In this document: positions 1 to 6,197 of the stretch, piece by piece
Position numbering within the stretch: position 1 is the first letter of the stretch
Layout of the letters: every line of letters begins with the position of its first letter
Source of the DNA: Frankiaceae bacterium
Lineage (GTDB): Bacteria; Actinomycetota; Actinomycetes; Frankiales; Frankiaceae
Length of the DNA: 7,900 nucleotides
Assembly: GCA_030840885.1 (NCBI GenBank)
Contig: JAVEDQ010000298.1
Coordinates: 1 to 7,900, forward strand
Direction of reading: 5' to 3'
Notes under the pieces: model-generated
Seen by the model: the letters and a program-made list of their open reading frames with translations, nothing else
Told to the model about the DNA's origin: nothing
Database searches by the model: none
Position numbers and translations under genes: made by a program

Positions 1-623
1 GCGGGCAGCACACCGATGCACAGCGCGTTGACCAGCGGGTTGCCGCCGTAGGAGGGGTCGAACCCGACCTCGCCGCCGATGTTGGGCAGGCCCATGCAGT
101 TGCCGTAGCCGCCCACTCCGGCGACCACGCCGGGCAGCACGCGGGCGGTGTCGGGGGCGTCGGCCTCGCCGAAGCGGAGGCTGTCCATCACCGCGATCGG
201 GCGGGCGCCCATGGCGAGGATGTCGCGGATGATGCCGCCGACGCCGGTCGCGGCGCCCTGGTAGGGCTCGACGAACGACGGGTGGTTGTGCGACTCGACC
301 TTGAAGGTGACCGCGAGCCCGCCCCCGACGTCGACGACGCCGGCGTTCTCGCCGATGCCGGCGAGCATCCGCTCGCGGCCCGGGAGGTCGCCGAACTGCC
401 GGAGGTGCACCTTGCTCGACTTGTAGGAGCAGTGCTCGCTCCACATCACCGAGTACATGGCGAGCTCGGGGGCGGTGGGCCGGCGGCCGAGGGTGTCCAC
501 GATGCGCTGGTACTCGTCGTCGGACAGACCGAGGTCGCGGTACGGCTGCTCCTCCAGGCCGGAGGCGTCGGCGGCGCCGGTCCGGCTGGGCTCGCCCGTC
601 AACTCCGCGGACAGGCTGGTCAT
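1..623 (-). CDS. purL: Phosphoribosylformylglycinamidine synthase subunit PurL (N-terminal part, cut by window edge)
   Basis: Synthetase subunit of FGAM synthase: ATP-dependent amidation of FGAR with ammonia supplied by PurQ (de novo purine pathway, cytoplasm). The first 207 residues are visible; the gene runs off the left edge. Family marks are plain: [12 protein letters not shown] at residues 60-71, which contains the histidine (H64) treated as catalytic in small Pur[21 protein letters not shown] at 111-130; and [20 protein letters not shown] at 171-190, the glycine-rich substrate/nucleotide region. The first ~25 residues are an unconserved leader, usual in actinobacterial PurL. The ATG overlaps the purQ stop as ATGA (620-623), with a G-rich stretch just upstream inside purQ, so translation is probably coupled and PurQ and PurL co-expressed. 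Identification is from recognised motifs; only the far C-terminal domains are unseen. Confidence 0.97.
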   Translation of the reverse strand, partial: MTSLSAELTGEPSRTGAADASGLEEQPYRDLGLSDDEYQRIVDTLGRRPTAPELAMYSVMWSEHCSYKSSKVHLRQFGDLPGRERMLAGIGENAGVVDVGGGLAVTFKVESHNHPSFVEPYQGAATGVGGIIRDILAMGARPIAVMDSLRFGEADAPDTARVLPGVVAGVGGYGNCMGLPNIGGEVGFDPSYGGNPLVNALCIGVLP

Positions 624-1342
624 GCGGCTACCCCCAGGCTCTGCAGCGCCGAGACGAACAAGCCCAGGCCGTCCTCGCTCGGGCCCGTCAACGACTCGAC
701 CGCGTGCTCCGGGTGCGGCATCAGACCCACCACCTTGCCGTCGGCGGAGACGATGCCCGCGATGTCGTCGAGTGAGCCGTTCGGGTTGGCCGGACGGCGG
801 GCGTCGTCGCCCTGCTCGCCACCAGCCCCGCCACCCAGGTACCGGAAGGCGACCCGGCCTTCGCCCTCGAGCTCGGCCAGCGTCTCGGTGGAGGCGACGT
901 AGCGGCCCTCACCGTGCTTCACGGGGATGATCACCGAGGCGCCGACCTCGAACGCACTGGTCCAGCTCGAGGTGGTGTTCTCGACCCGCAACCACTGGTC
1001 GCGGCAGATGAAGTGCATCCCGGCGTTGCGGGTCAGCGCGCCGGGAAGCAGATGCGCCTCGCACAGCACCTGGAAGCCGTTGCAGATGCCCAGGACCGGC
1101 ATGCCCGAGCGGGCCGCCGCCACGACGGCACCGACCACCGGGGAGAAGCGGGCGATGGCGCCGGCCCGCAGATGGTCGCCGTAGGAGAAGCCGCCGGGCA
1201 GCACCACCGCATCGACGCCGGCGAGGTCGGCGTCGCCGTGCCACAGCGCGACCGGGTCACCGCCCGCCAACCGGACCGCGCGCTGCGCGTCGCGATCGTC
1301 GAGGGAACCGGGAAACGTCACCACGCCGATACGAGCCGCCAC
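620..1342 (-). CDS. purQ: Phosphoribosylformylglycinamidine synthase glutaminase subunit PurQ
   Basis: Class I (triad) glutamine amidotransferase that hydrolyses glutamine and passes ammonia to PurL. 240 residues, slightly longer than the usual ~220-230. The nucleophile is Cys87 in GICNGFQ (85-91), with His210 and Glu212 in PHPEH (209-213). FPGSLDD (10-16), [17 protein letters not shown] (50-66) and [11 protein letters not shown] (110-120) are also typical. The frame stays open upstream to 1786, but homology begins at [11 protein letters not shown], so the GTG at 1342 is chosen; the upstream part lies over the HATPase gene in another frame. No Shine-Dalgarno is visible before this GTG; see the TAGATT element. 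Residues ~169-185 ([14 protein letters not shown] and flanks) lengthen the loop before NGSLDDIAG, compared with the short link I recall in mycobacterial PurQ. The stop overlaps the purL start. Confidence 0.96.
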   Translation of the reverse strand: MAARIGVVTFPGSLDDRDAQRAVRLAGGDPVALWHGDADLAGVDAVVLPGGFSYGDHLRAGAIARFSPVVGAVVAAARSGMPVLGICNGFQVLCEAHLLPGALTRNAGMHFICRDQWLRVENTTSSWTSAFEVGASVIIPVKHGEGRYVASTETLAELEGEGRVAFRYLGGGAGGEQGDDARRPANPNGSLDDIAGIVSADGKVVGLMPHPEHAVESLTGPSEDGLGLFVSALQSLGVAA

Positions 1343-1344
1343 GT

Positions 1345-1361
1345 CTCGACAATCTATCGAG
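1345..1361 (-). promoter_or_regulatory. Candidate -10 element (TAGATT) and small dyad just before purQ
   Basis: On the minus strand TAGATT (1356-1351) fits the TANNNT actinobacterial -10 and sits 8 nt before the purQ GTG, the distance at which transcription would begin at or within 1-2 nt of the start codon. It lies in a local AT-rich pocket inside the dyad CTCGA-7 nt-TCGAG (1345-1361). No recognisable -35 is seen at 17 nt. A leaderless purQL transcript is inferred from this spacing and the missing Shine-Dalgarno; it is not shown. Confidence 0.35.
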
Positions 1362-1398
1362 CAGCGAGGCTCGGCGGCCCCGGTCGCGGCCCGCGAGC

Positions 1399-1851
1399 TC
1401 AGCCCGCGCTGCCCCGCTGCGGCGCGAGACGGTGGATGGGGGCCTCGGGCCGCCACCTCAGCTGCTTCTCCAGGTGCACGGTGGTGCCGCTGCCGGTCAC
1501 GGAGTCGAACCGGACCGAATCCATGAGCTCCCGCATCAGCTGGACCCCACGGCCGCCTTCGGCGTACGGGTCGGGCCCGGCGGAGGTCAGGTCGTCCGGG
1601 TCGAAGCCGGGGCCGTGGTCGATGACGTCGAGGAAGGCCCGCTCTTCGTCGAACCCGACGACGACCTCGAAGTGCGACCCGCGGTCCACGTGCTGCAGCA
1701 CGTTGGCGCAGGCCTCGGTCAGCGCCAGTTCGACGTCGTCGATGACGTCCTGCTCGGCCCCGATGACCTCGAGCGAACGGCCACACAACCGGCGCAGGAC
1801 CGGGATGCTCATCGCGTCCCGGGGGAGCTCGAAGCGGACGGTGACCTGCAT
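1399..1851 (-). CDS. Small HATPase-domain protein, RsbW/anti-sigma-factor kinase type
   Basis: 150-residue stand-alone GHKL ATPase/kinase domain of the RsbW/SpoIIAB type. N box [14 protein letters not shown] (41-54, Asn50 for Mg-ATP), G1 box DHGPGF (79-83 preceded by Asp78), G2 box GGRGVQLM (99-106), final strand [11 protein letters not shown] (121-131). The N-terminus [16 protein letters not shown] resembles other actinobacterial members. Family knowledge: such proteins phosphorylate STAS-domain antagonists and/or hold sigma factors, but no sigma factor, STAS protein or PP2C phosphatase is encoded in this window. The ATG at 1851 is 8 nt after the purS stop, with AAGGA (1861-1857) overlapping that stop, so it is translated as part of the purS operon. 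The C-terminal ~18 residues are an unconserved tail. The domain call is firm; the partner is unknown. Confidence 0.9.
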   Translation of the reverse strand: MQVTVRFELPRDAMSIPVLRRLCGRSLEVIGAEQDVIDDVELALTEACANVLQHVDRGSHFEVVVGFDEERAFLDVIDHGPGFDPDDLTSAGPDPYAEGGRGVQLMRELMDSVRFDSVTGSGTTVHLEKQLRWRPEAPIHRLAPQRGSAG

Positions 1852-1856
1852 GGCGG

Positions 1857-1861
1857 TCCTT
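1857..1861 (-). promoter_or_regulatory. Ribosome-binding site of the HATPase gene overlapping the purS stop
   Basis: AAGGA on the minus strand, 5 nt before the ATG at 1851. It shares bases with the purS TAA (1862-1860), so ribosomes ending purS are placed to begin the HATPase gene. This fixes the start and supports co-translation with purS. Confidence 0.7.
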
Positions 1862-2096
1862 AGCTCTCGACCCGCACGGTGTAGTCCTCGATCACCGGGT
1901 TCGCCAGCAGCCGGTCGGCGAGATCCTGCACCGTCGCGAGATCGGGCTCGCCCTCCACGTCGAGCTCGAAGCGCTTGCCCTGCCGGACCCCGGTCACCCC
2001 GGCCACGCCCAGGCGGGGCAACGCGGCAAGTACGGCTGCCCCCTGGGGATCGAGGATCTCCGGCTTGAGCATCACGTCCACCACGACCCGGGCCAT
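1860..2096 (-). CDS. purS: Phosphoribosylformylglycinamidine synthase subunit PurS
   Basis: 78 residues, the normal length for PurS, the small dimeric subunit that joins PurQ to PurL and helps channel ammonia. Diagnostic segments: [14 protein letters not shown] (6-19), the central [16 protein letters not shown] (34-49), and the C-terminal [16 protein letters not shown] (63-78). The ATG at 2096 has GTGAGG directly upstream (spacing is short). It follows the upstream exported-protein gene by only 39 bp, which includes no clear promoter, and is followed 8 nt later by the HATPase gene. In most actinobacteria purS sits next to purQ; here it does not. Confidence 0.96.
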   Translation of the reverse strand: MARVVVDVMLKPEILDPQGAAVLAALPRLGVAGVTGVRQGKRFELDVEGEPDLATVQDLADRLLANPVIEDYTVRVES

Positions 2097-2135
2097 GACC
2101 TCACCCTAACGACGAGGCGGCTACGACGACCCCGG

Positions 2136-2930
2136 CTATACGCCTGTCAGGTTCGGCAGGAGGAGGTAGCTCGGGTTCTGGTTGCTCGTGGTGACCGTGT
2201 GCGAGGCGCCGTCGTTGGCACGCAGGACCACTACGGGTAGCACGCCGGTGGGGAAGGTGTGGCCACCCACGCCGAGCGTGACGTCAGCGGTTCCCCCGCC
2301 GATGCCGGCGGTGCCCTGTCCTACGAGCTGGCAGGACTTGTTGGACAGTTGCTGGTAGAGCAGCGCGGTCACCGAGCCGCCGCCGCTGATGTTGAGGTGT
2401 ACCCGGGGGTTACCGCTGAAGGTGACGTTGTTCCGCAGCGGGATGGCGTCATACTCCGTCTCCTGCGGCGGATTCTTGCAGGTCGTGGAGCTGGCGCTCG
2501 ACCCACCGAGCGCGCCGGTCGCCGAGCCGACACCCGGGCCACCGAACGTGTTCTGTCCGGAGGTGGCGGCAGACCGGTTCGGGTCGAGCGTGCTCACTCC
2601 GGAGAAGTACAAGGTGTTGCCGGTGCCATGCACCACGGACGCTGCCCTGCCGCCCTGCGCCCCCTGGATGCCGGGGTTCCCGACCGAACCCGGGGGGCCG
2701 GTCCCACCGCCCCCACCGCCGGGGTCCTGCGCGGCGGTGCCGACGGCCCCGAGCGTCGAGATGGCGAACGGCGCCGGGGGAGGCGGCGAGGCAGCCACGG
2801 GCCCGCCGCCGGGGTCGGCGACTCGCACCGCCTTGCTTGCGCCCTCGTCGGTGAGAGTGCCGTAGGCGAGCACCCCGGCCGTGGCAATACCTGCCACGAT
2901 TAAAAGGGGAACGACCTTCTGCTTCGCCAT
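2136..2930 (-). CDS. Membrane-anchored or secreted Gly/Pro-rich protein, paralogue A
   Basis: 264 residues, function not recognised. Order: basic N-end MAKQK; hydrophobic helix ~7-23 (signal peptide or signal anchor, no clear cleavage site); Pro/Ala/Gly linker (40-54); a segment of 26 residues (53-78, including APFAISTLGAVGTAAQDP and a Gly run) identical to the gene upstream; collagen-like G-x-x stretch with GNPGIQGAQG; YFSGVSTLDPNRSA (108-121); NTFGGPG; then a beta-rich C-terminal domain (~155-264) with HLNISGGGSVTALLY and the end NPSYLLLPNLTGV. Cys151 and Cys200 are the only cysteines in the exported part and match a pair in the paralogue, suggesting a disulfide outside the cell. The ATG at 2930 has GGAG 5 nt upstream; a longer frame reaches 2999 but lacks homology. 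It lies 165 bp downstream of its paralogue and 39 bp before purS. The C-domain might be a jelly-roll/carbohydrate-binding-like fold, which is a guess. Confidence 0.85.
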   Translation of the reverse strand: MAKQKVVPLLIVAGIATAGVLAYGTLTDEGASKAVRVADPGGGPVAASPPPPAPFAISTLGAVGTAAQDPGGGGGGTGPPGSVGNPGIQGAQGGRAASVVHGTGNTLYFSGVSTLDPNRSAATSGQNTFGGPGVGSATGALGGSSASSTTCKNPPQETEYDAIPLRNNVTFSGNPRVHLNISGGGSVTALLYQQLSNKSCQLVGQGTAGIGGGTADVTLGVGGHTFPTGVLPVVVLRANDGASHTVTTSNQNPSYLLLPNLTGV

Positions 2931-2965
2931 GCAAGCTCCAACGCACCGACCGTGACCTGGGTTAC

Positions 2966-2979
2966 GGGCAGTGCTGCCC
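2966..2979 (-). promoter_or_regulatory. Short perfect dyad upstream of paralogue A
   Basis: GGGCAGTGCTGCCC has 6-bp arms and a 2-nt centre, 35 nt before the paralogue A start codon. It could be a protein-binding site or a short leader hairpin. GC-rich DNA often yields such dyads by chance. Confidence 0.2.
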
Positions 2980-2984
2980 CTCTC

Positions 2985-3000
2985 GGTGAGCGGCGACACA
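2985..3000 (-). promoter_or_regulatory. Possible Crp/FNR-type site upstream of paralogue A
   Basis: On the minus strand TGTGT-CGCCGC-TCACC matches the Crp consensus TGTGA-N6-TCACA at 8 of 10 informative positions with correct spacing, about 55-70 nt before the start of paralogue A, a plausible operator distance. A single match in GC-rich DNA is weak evidence. Confidence 0.22.
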
Positions 3001-3095
3001 TCTGTGCATGGATCAGTGCAGACGGTTCACCGCGACCGACCCGTTCCGGGCGGGAACTCGCAGGTCACGAGTGAGCCAGCAGCAGGCGGCTCCAG

Positions 3096-3899
3096 TCAGA
3101 CGCCGTAGAGACCGGGCAGGGTCAGGAAACTCGGGTTGTCACTGCCCGTGGAGATCGTGTGCTGGCCCCCGGCGGAGATGACCAGCACCGGGGTGCTGTT
3201 CAAGGGGAAGGCGTAGTTGCGGCCGCCGAGGCTGAAGTCGGCGATGCCGCCGCTGATGCCGCCGCTGCCACTGGTGACGAGGACGCAGTTGTCGTTGGCG
3301 GTCTTTGCGAAGATCGATGCCTTCACGGTGCCGCCGCCGGAGATGCGCAGGTGCAGGTGGGGAGTGCCCCGGAAGCCGGTGGGGATGCGGAAGGGCGTGG
3401 AGTAGTAGTCCACGTCGGGCGGAGTCGCGCAGCCGGTGGCCGACCCGCTGCCGCCCGCCCCCAGGCCACCGACGACCGTCCCGACCCCGCCTGCGGCCGT
3501 GCCCAGGCCTGGCCCGCCGAAGGTGTTGTCCCCGGTGGTGGTGGCGCTGCGGTTGGGGTCGAGGAGGTTCACGCCCGAGAGGAAATAGGTGTCGCCGCTG
3601 TTCCCGATGCCCGGGGCGCCGCCTGCACCCTGTGCCCCCTGGATCGAGGGTCCGCCGACATGTCCCGGTACGCCGGTGCCGCCACCACCGCCGCCGGGGT
3701 CCTGCGCCGCGGTCCCCACCGCGCCCAGGGTGGAGATCGCGAAGGGCGCAGGAGGTGCCGGTGAGGCGGCGACAGCGCCACCGCCGGTGTCGGCCTTCCG
3801 CACCTCTTTCAGACCACCGCTGTCGAGGACCGTGGCGACGGCGACGACCCCCAGCACGGCTGCCGCGGCGATGATGATGCCGCCCTTGCGCTTCGCCAC
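3096..3899 (-). CDS. Membrane-anchored or secreted Gly/Pro-rich protein, paralogue B
   Basis: 267 residues, same layout as paralogue A and not recognised as a named family. N-end VAKRK, hydrophobic helix ~8-24, linker with KADTGGGAVAASP, invariant segment at 51-76, collagen-like part with PSIQGAQGAGGAPG, YFLSGVNLLDPNRSA (105-119), NTFGGPGLG, a Gly-rich spacer (~130-155) longer than in A, and a C-terminal domain (~160-267) with HLHLRISGGGTVKASIF and the end NPSFLTLPGLYGV. Cys157 and Cys205 correspond to Cys151 and Cys200 of A. The GTG at 3899 is chosen because VAKRK aligns with MAKQK of A and GAGG lies 11 nt upstream (a long spacing); a TTG at 3923 (adding MWDEVVYP) is the alternative. Tandem duplication with long divergence is clear; the role, perhaps cell-surface or spore-related, is unknown. 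Confidence 0.83.
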   Translation of the reverse strand: MAKRKGGIIIAAAAVLGVVAVATVLDSGGLKEVRKADTGGGAVAASPAPPAPFAISTLGAVGTAAQDPGGGGGGTGVPGHVGGPSIQGAQGAGGAPGIGNSGDTYFLSGVNLLDPNRSATTTGDNTFGGPGLGTAAGGVGTVVGGLGAGGSGSATGCATPPDVDYYSTPFRIPTGFRGTPHLHLRISGGGTVKASIFAKTANDNCVLVTSGSGGISGGIADFSLGGRNYAFPLNSTPVLVISAGGQHTISTGSDNPSFLTLPGLYGV

Positions 3900-4226
3900 C
3901 GGGTAAACGACCTCATCCCACAACTGGATTAAGCACTGGACTTACGCATGACCGGGCCGGCGCGGGAACGCGGACTCTGCGCGGCCCGTGCCCGAGCCTC
4001 ATGTCGCCACACGCACGGGCCGAGGCGACGTACGCCACAGTCCGCTCCCCCGCCGTGCGCGGAGAGTCACCGCGGCCGTGCTTCGTCAATGCAAGCAACA
4101 GGTTTCCGCAGGCGCGTGGGGAGGCGTTTCGCCCCGGTGGTGGCTACGGTGCCTAGAGGGAAGACCCCAAGGCAAGAAGAGCCCCAGCAGCCATCCAGAG
4201 GCCCCCAGCCTGACGGGAGTGACCCC
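3900..4226. other. Divergent intergenic region between paralogue B and the MerR gene
   Basis: 327 bp that should hold both promoters. A frame on the plus strand is open from 3948 into the MerR gene, but its translation is Arg/Pro-rich and unlike a protein. Near paralogue B there is an AT-rich pocket with a 12-bp-period direct repeat ACTGGA (3924-3929 and 3936-3941). A TACGGT at 4145-4150 fits TANNNT for the MerR gene but lacks a convincing -35. The MerR ribosome-binding site GGGAG is at 4215-4219. I see no RNA gene, terminator or MerR-type operator that I would defend. Confidence 0.5.
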
Positions 4227-4985
4227 GTGACCGCCGAATCCGACCGGTTGCCGCTCGAGCTCACCATCGACGAGCTCGCGCGCACGGTCGGGATGACCGT
4301 GCGCAACGTCCGTGCCTACGCGAGTCGGGGGTTGATGCCGGCACCTCGCCTCGTCGGCCGGACCGGCTACTACGGCGAGGAACACGTCTCCCGGCTCGCC
4401 CTCGTCCGCGAGCTGCTGAACGAGGGCTACACCCTCGCCGCCGTCGAGCGGATCGTCGGCAGCGGTCTGCCGGCCGGCGCCAACGCGCTCGCTGTCCTCT
4501 CCTCGCTCCGCATGCCGTTCCGTCCCGAGGCGGCCGAGGAGCTCGACCGGCAGGCGTTGACCGCCCGGGCCGGCGGGCGCGACGACCGGGTTCTCGACCG
4601 CCTCGTCGAGCTCGGCTTCGTCGAACGCCTCACCGACGACCGGGTACGCATCCTCCAGCCGGGCCTGTTCGCGGCAGGGCTGCAGGTCATCCGGCTCGGG
4701 CTCCCGGCCAGTGACGTGCTCGACGCCTACGGCACGCTCCGCACGCAGGTCCGGGAGCTGGCCGACGTGTTCGTGGGCCTGTTCATGGGCTCGGTGTGGC
4801 GTGAATTCGTGGCCGACGGCATGCCCGAGGGTCGGCTGCCCGAGGTGCAGGCGACGGTCGAGCAGCTGCACCCCGCATCGGTGCAGACGCTGCTCGAACT
4901 GTTCCGCGGCGCGATGGCCGAGGCGGTCGACGAAGCGATCGGTGCCGAGCTCGCCGCCCTACCGCAGGACGACCGAGGGCACTAG
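4227..4985 (+). CDS. MerR-family transcriptional regulator
   Basis: 252 residues. The N-terminal winged helix-turn-helix is clear: LTIDELARTVGMT (12-24), VRNVRAYASRGLMPAP (25-40), wing LVGRTGYYGEEHVSRLALV (42-60), then ELLNEGYTLAAVERIV (62-77), the standard MerR order. The rest (~90-252) is mainly helical, with no metal-binding cysteine set, so a metal sensor is unlikely; it may be an effector or dimer domain, and its ligand cannot be read. The GTG at 4227 is chosen because GGGAG lies 7 nt upstream and the domain begins soon after; upstream in-frame sequence is not protein-like. It converges with the diiron oxygenase gene 26 bp away, making that gene a natural candidate target, although convergent placement is not proof. 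Confidence 0.92.
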   Translation: MTAESDRLPLELTIDELARTVGMTVRNVRAYASRGLMPAPRLVGRTGYYGEEHVSRLALVRELLNEGYTLAAVERIVGSGLPAGANALAVLSSLRMPFRPEAAEELDRQALTARAGGRDDRVLDRLVELGFVERLTDDRVRILQPGLFAAGLQVIRLGLPASDVLDAYGTLRTQVRELADVFVGLFMGSVWREFVADGMPEGRLPEVQATVEQLHPASVQTLLELFRGAMAEAVDEAIGAELAALPQDDRGH

Positions 4986-5007
4986 CAGCCCTGGGCGCCG
5001 ACCGCCA

Positions 5008-5033
5008 CTGGTCAGGCGACCAGGCCGGTCGCC
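5008..5033. terminator. Overlapping hairpins at the convergent MerR/oxygenase junction
   Basis: Two mutually exclusive perfect stems: CTGGTC-AGGC-GACCAG (5008-5023) and GGCGACC-AGGCC-GGTCGCC (5015-5033). They lie just after the MerR stop (4985) and across the last codons and stop of the oxygenase (5014-5012). A position between convergent genes suits a bidirectional terminator. There is no T-run on either side, so an intrinsic terminator of the classical kind is not supported. Confidence 0.35.
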
Positions 5034-5914
5034 CGCCACACGAGACGCCGCTCGGCCGGCCCGATGAGGCCCTGCTCGGTGAAGAAGTCGACCGCCTTGC
5101 GGGCTGCGAAGCGGCGGGTGGCGGCCCAGGCGGGGTTGCCGCGGGCGGTCCGGACGGCCTCGTCGACGTCGAGCCCCACGGACGCGTACACCCCGGGGTG
5201 CACCAGGCGGGCGGTCGACATCGCCGCGACGACGGAGAGCACCACGCGGCTGACGAGCTGCTCGCCACGGCCGAGCTCGGCCACCTGCCGCACCGTTTCG
5301 TCGCGGGCATACCGCATGTGCCGCGCCTCTTCGATGACGTGCACCCGGTTCACGGCGCGGACGAGGGGTTGCACCCGCTCGTCGTTCATCGCCTCGCGCT
5401 GCAGCGCGTCGAGGACCTCCTCGACGTAGAGCGCGCCGGCGAAGCTCAGAGTGGGGTTGGAGAACGTCTTGAACGGCCGGCCGAGGGCGTGGGCGAGCCG
5501 ACCGGGGCCGTAGTCGGGGCAGCCGAGCGTCTCGATGAGGCGACCGAACATCATCGAGTGACGACACTCGTCGGCGACCTCGGTGAAGGCGAAGCGCGCG
5601 TGCGCGTCGGTCATGCTGCGGTCGTAGAGCGAGCGCAGGAGCATCTGGTTCAGGATGGTCTCGAACCAGATGCCGACGCTGGCGACGCTCGCCACCTCGT
5701 GCTTGGTGAGCTCGATGCGCTGCTCGTCGGTCATGCGGTCCCACAGCGGGGTGCCGTAGAGCGTGCTCCGCTCGGGCGGCATGTACCAGAGGCCGGGTAC
5801 CGCGGGAGCGGACCAGTCGATGTCGGTCTGGGGGTCGAAGCTGACCTTGGCGGCCGAGGCGAGCAGGCGCTCCGCCGTCTTGGTGCGCGGGTCGGGCATG
5901 GTCGTGCTCGGCAT
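5012..5914 (-). CDS. AurF-like diiron oxygenase (p-aminobenzoate N-oxygenase family, PF11583 type)
   Basis: 300 residues, ferritin-like four-helix-bundle diiron enzyme. The expected seven ligands can be placed: Glu85 (GIWFETILNQ), Glu116 and His119 (ADECRHSMM), Glu165 (ALYVEEVLD), and His192, Glu196, His199 (HVIEEARHM). The spacings E-x2-H, H-x3-E-x2-H and Glu165-to-His192 (27) equal those of AurF (E136/H139, H223/E227/H230, E196). AurF oxidises an arylamine to a nitro compound with O2; many relatives in actinobacteria have unknown substrates, so the substrate is open. The ATG at 5914 has AGGAG 8 nt upstream; a longer frame to 6031 is Gly/Val-rich and rejected. No biosynthetic cluster genes surround it, arguing against a dedicated antibiotic role. 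It is convergent with the MerR gene and divergent from the coiled-coil gene. Confidence 0.9.
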   Translation of the reverse strand: MPSTTMPDPRTKTAERLLASAAKVSFDPQTDIDWSAPAVPGLWYMPPERSTLYGTPLWDRMTDEQRIELTKHEVASVASVGIWFETILNQMLLRSLYDRSMTDAHARFAFTEVADECRHSMMFGRLIETLGCPDYGPGRLAHALGRPFKTFSNPTLSFAGALYVEEVLDALQREAMNDERVQPLVRAVNRVHVIEEARHMRYARDETVRQVAELGRGEQLVSRVVLSVVAAMSTARLVHPGVYASVGLDVDEAVRTARGNPAWAATRRFAARKAVDFFTEQGLIGPAERRLVWRATGLVA

Positions 5915-6132
5915 CGTCGGTTCTCCTGAGGTGAGCCGTCCATGGACTACTGCGTCACTCGTCACCGACCCAGCTCGGACCAGGCCAACCCCCACGGGGC
6001 CAGCACCGACCGGGCCATCGGTCAGTGGCACCGTAGCTCAACCATGGGAGGAGGGGAAGCACCGGGTCGGGTGAGCGCGGCGAGCGGTCGCTCCTGGCGC
6101 TGCCCGGGGGAGGCGTCGCCCGGCCCGGTGGT

Positions 6133-6183
6133 TCGGTTGTCGCAACCGAGGGGCACGATGGGCCCGACGCAGCGCAGCGTCGG
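6133..6183 (+). promoter_or_regulatory. Two dyads in the leader of the coiled-coil gene
   Basis: In the 283-bp divergent gap (5915-6197) two clean dyads lie close to the gene: TCGGTTG-TCG-CAACCGA (6133-6149) and CCGACGC-AGCGCA-GCGTCGG (6164-6183). The second ends 4 nt before the ribosome-binding site GGAGG (6188-6192). They may be an operator and/or leader hairpins. The remainder of the gap has a GTGACG repeat on the minus strand near 5955-5970 on the oxygenase side, and no convincing promoter. Confidence 0.3.
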
Positions 6184-6197
6184 TGACGGAGGACTCC

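Noticed and set aside
1343..1786. N-terminal extension of PurQ through an open frame upstream of 1342
   Set aside because: The extension is Arg-rich, overlaps the genuine HATPase gene, and PurQ homology starts exactly after the GTG at 1342.
3020..3060. Hairpin GTTCC-GGGCG-GGAAC (3043-3057) as a terminator of paralogue B
   Set aside because: Only a 5-bp stem, no T-run, and such stems are frequent in DNA of this composition.
3948..4226. Extended start for the MerR protein
   Set aside because: Translation is Pro/Arg-rich without domain content; GTG 4227 has GGGAG at 7 nt and is followed at once by the DNA-binding domain.
4086..4871. Minus-strand frame of about 260 codons opposite the MerR gene
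   Set aside because: It is a shadow of a recognisable MerR gene; no family signature.
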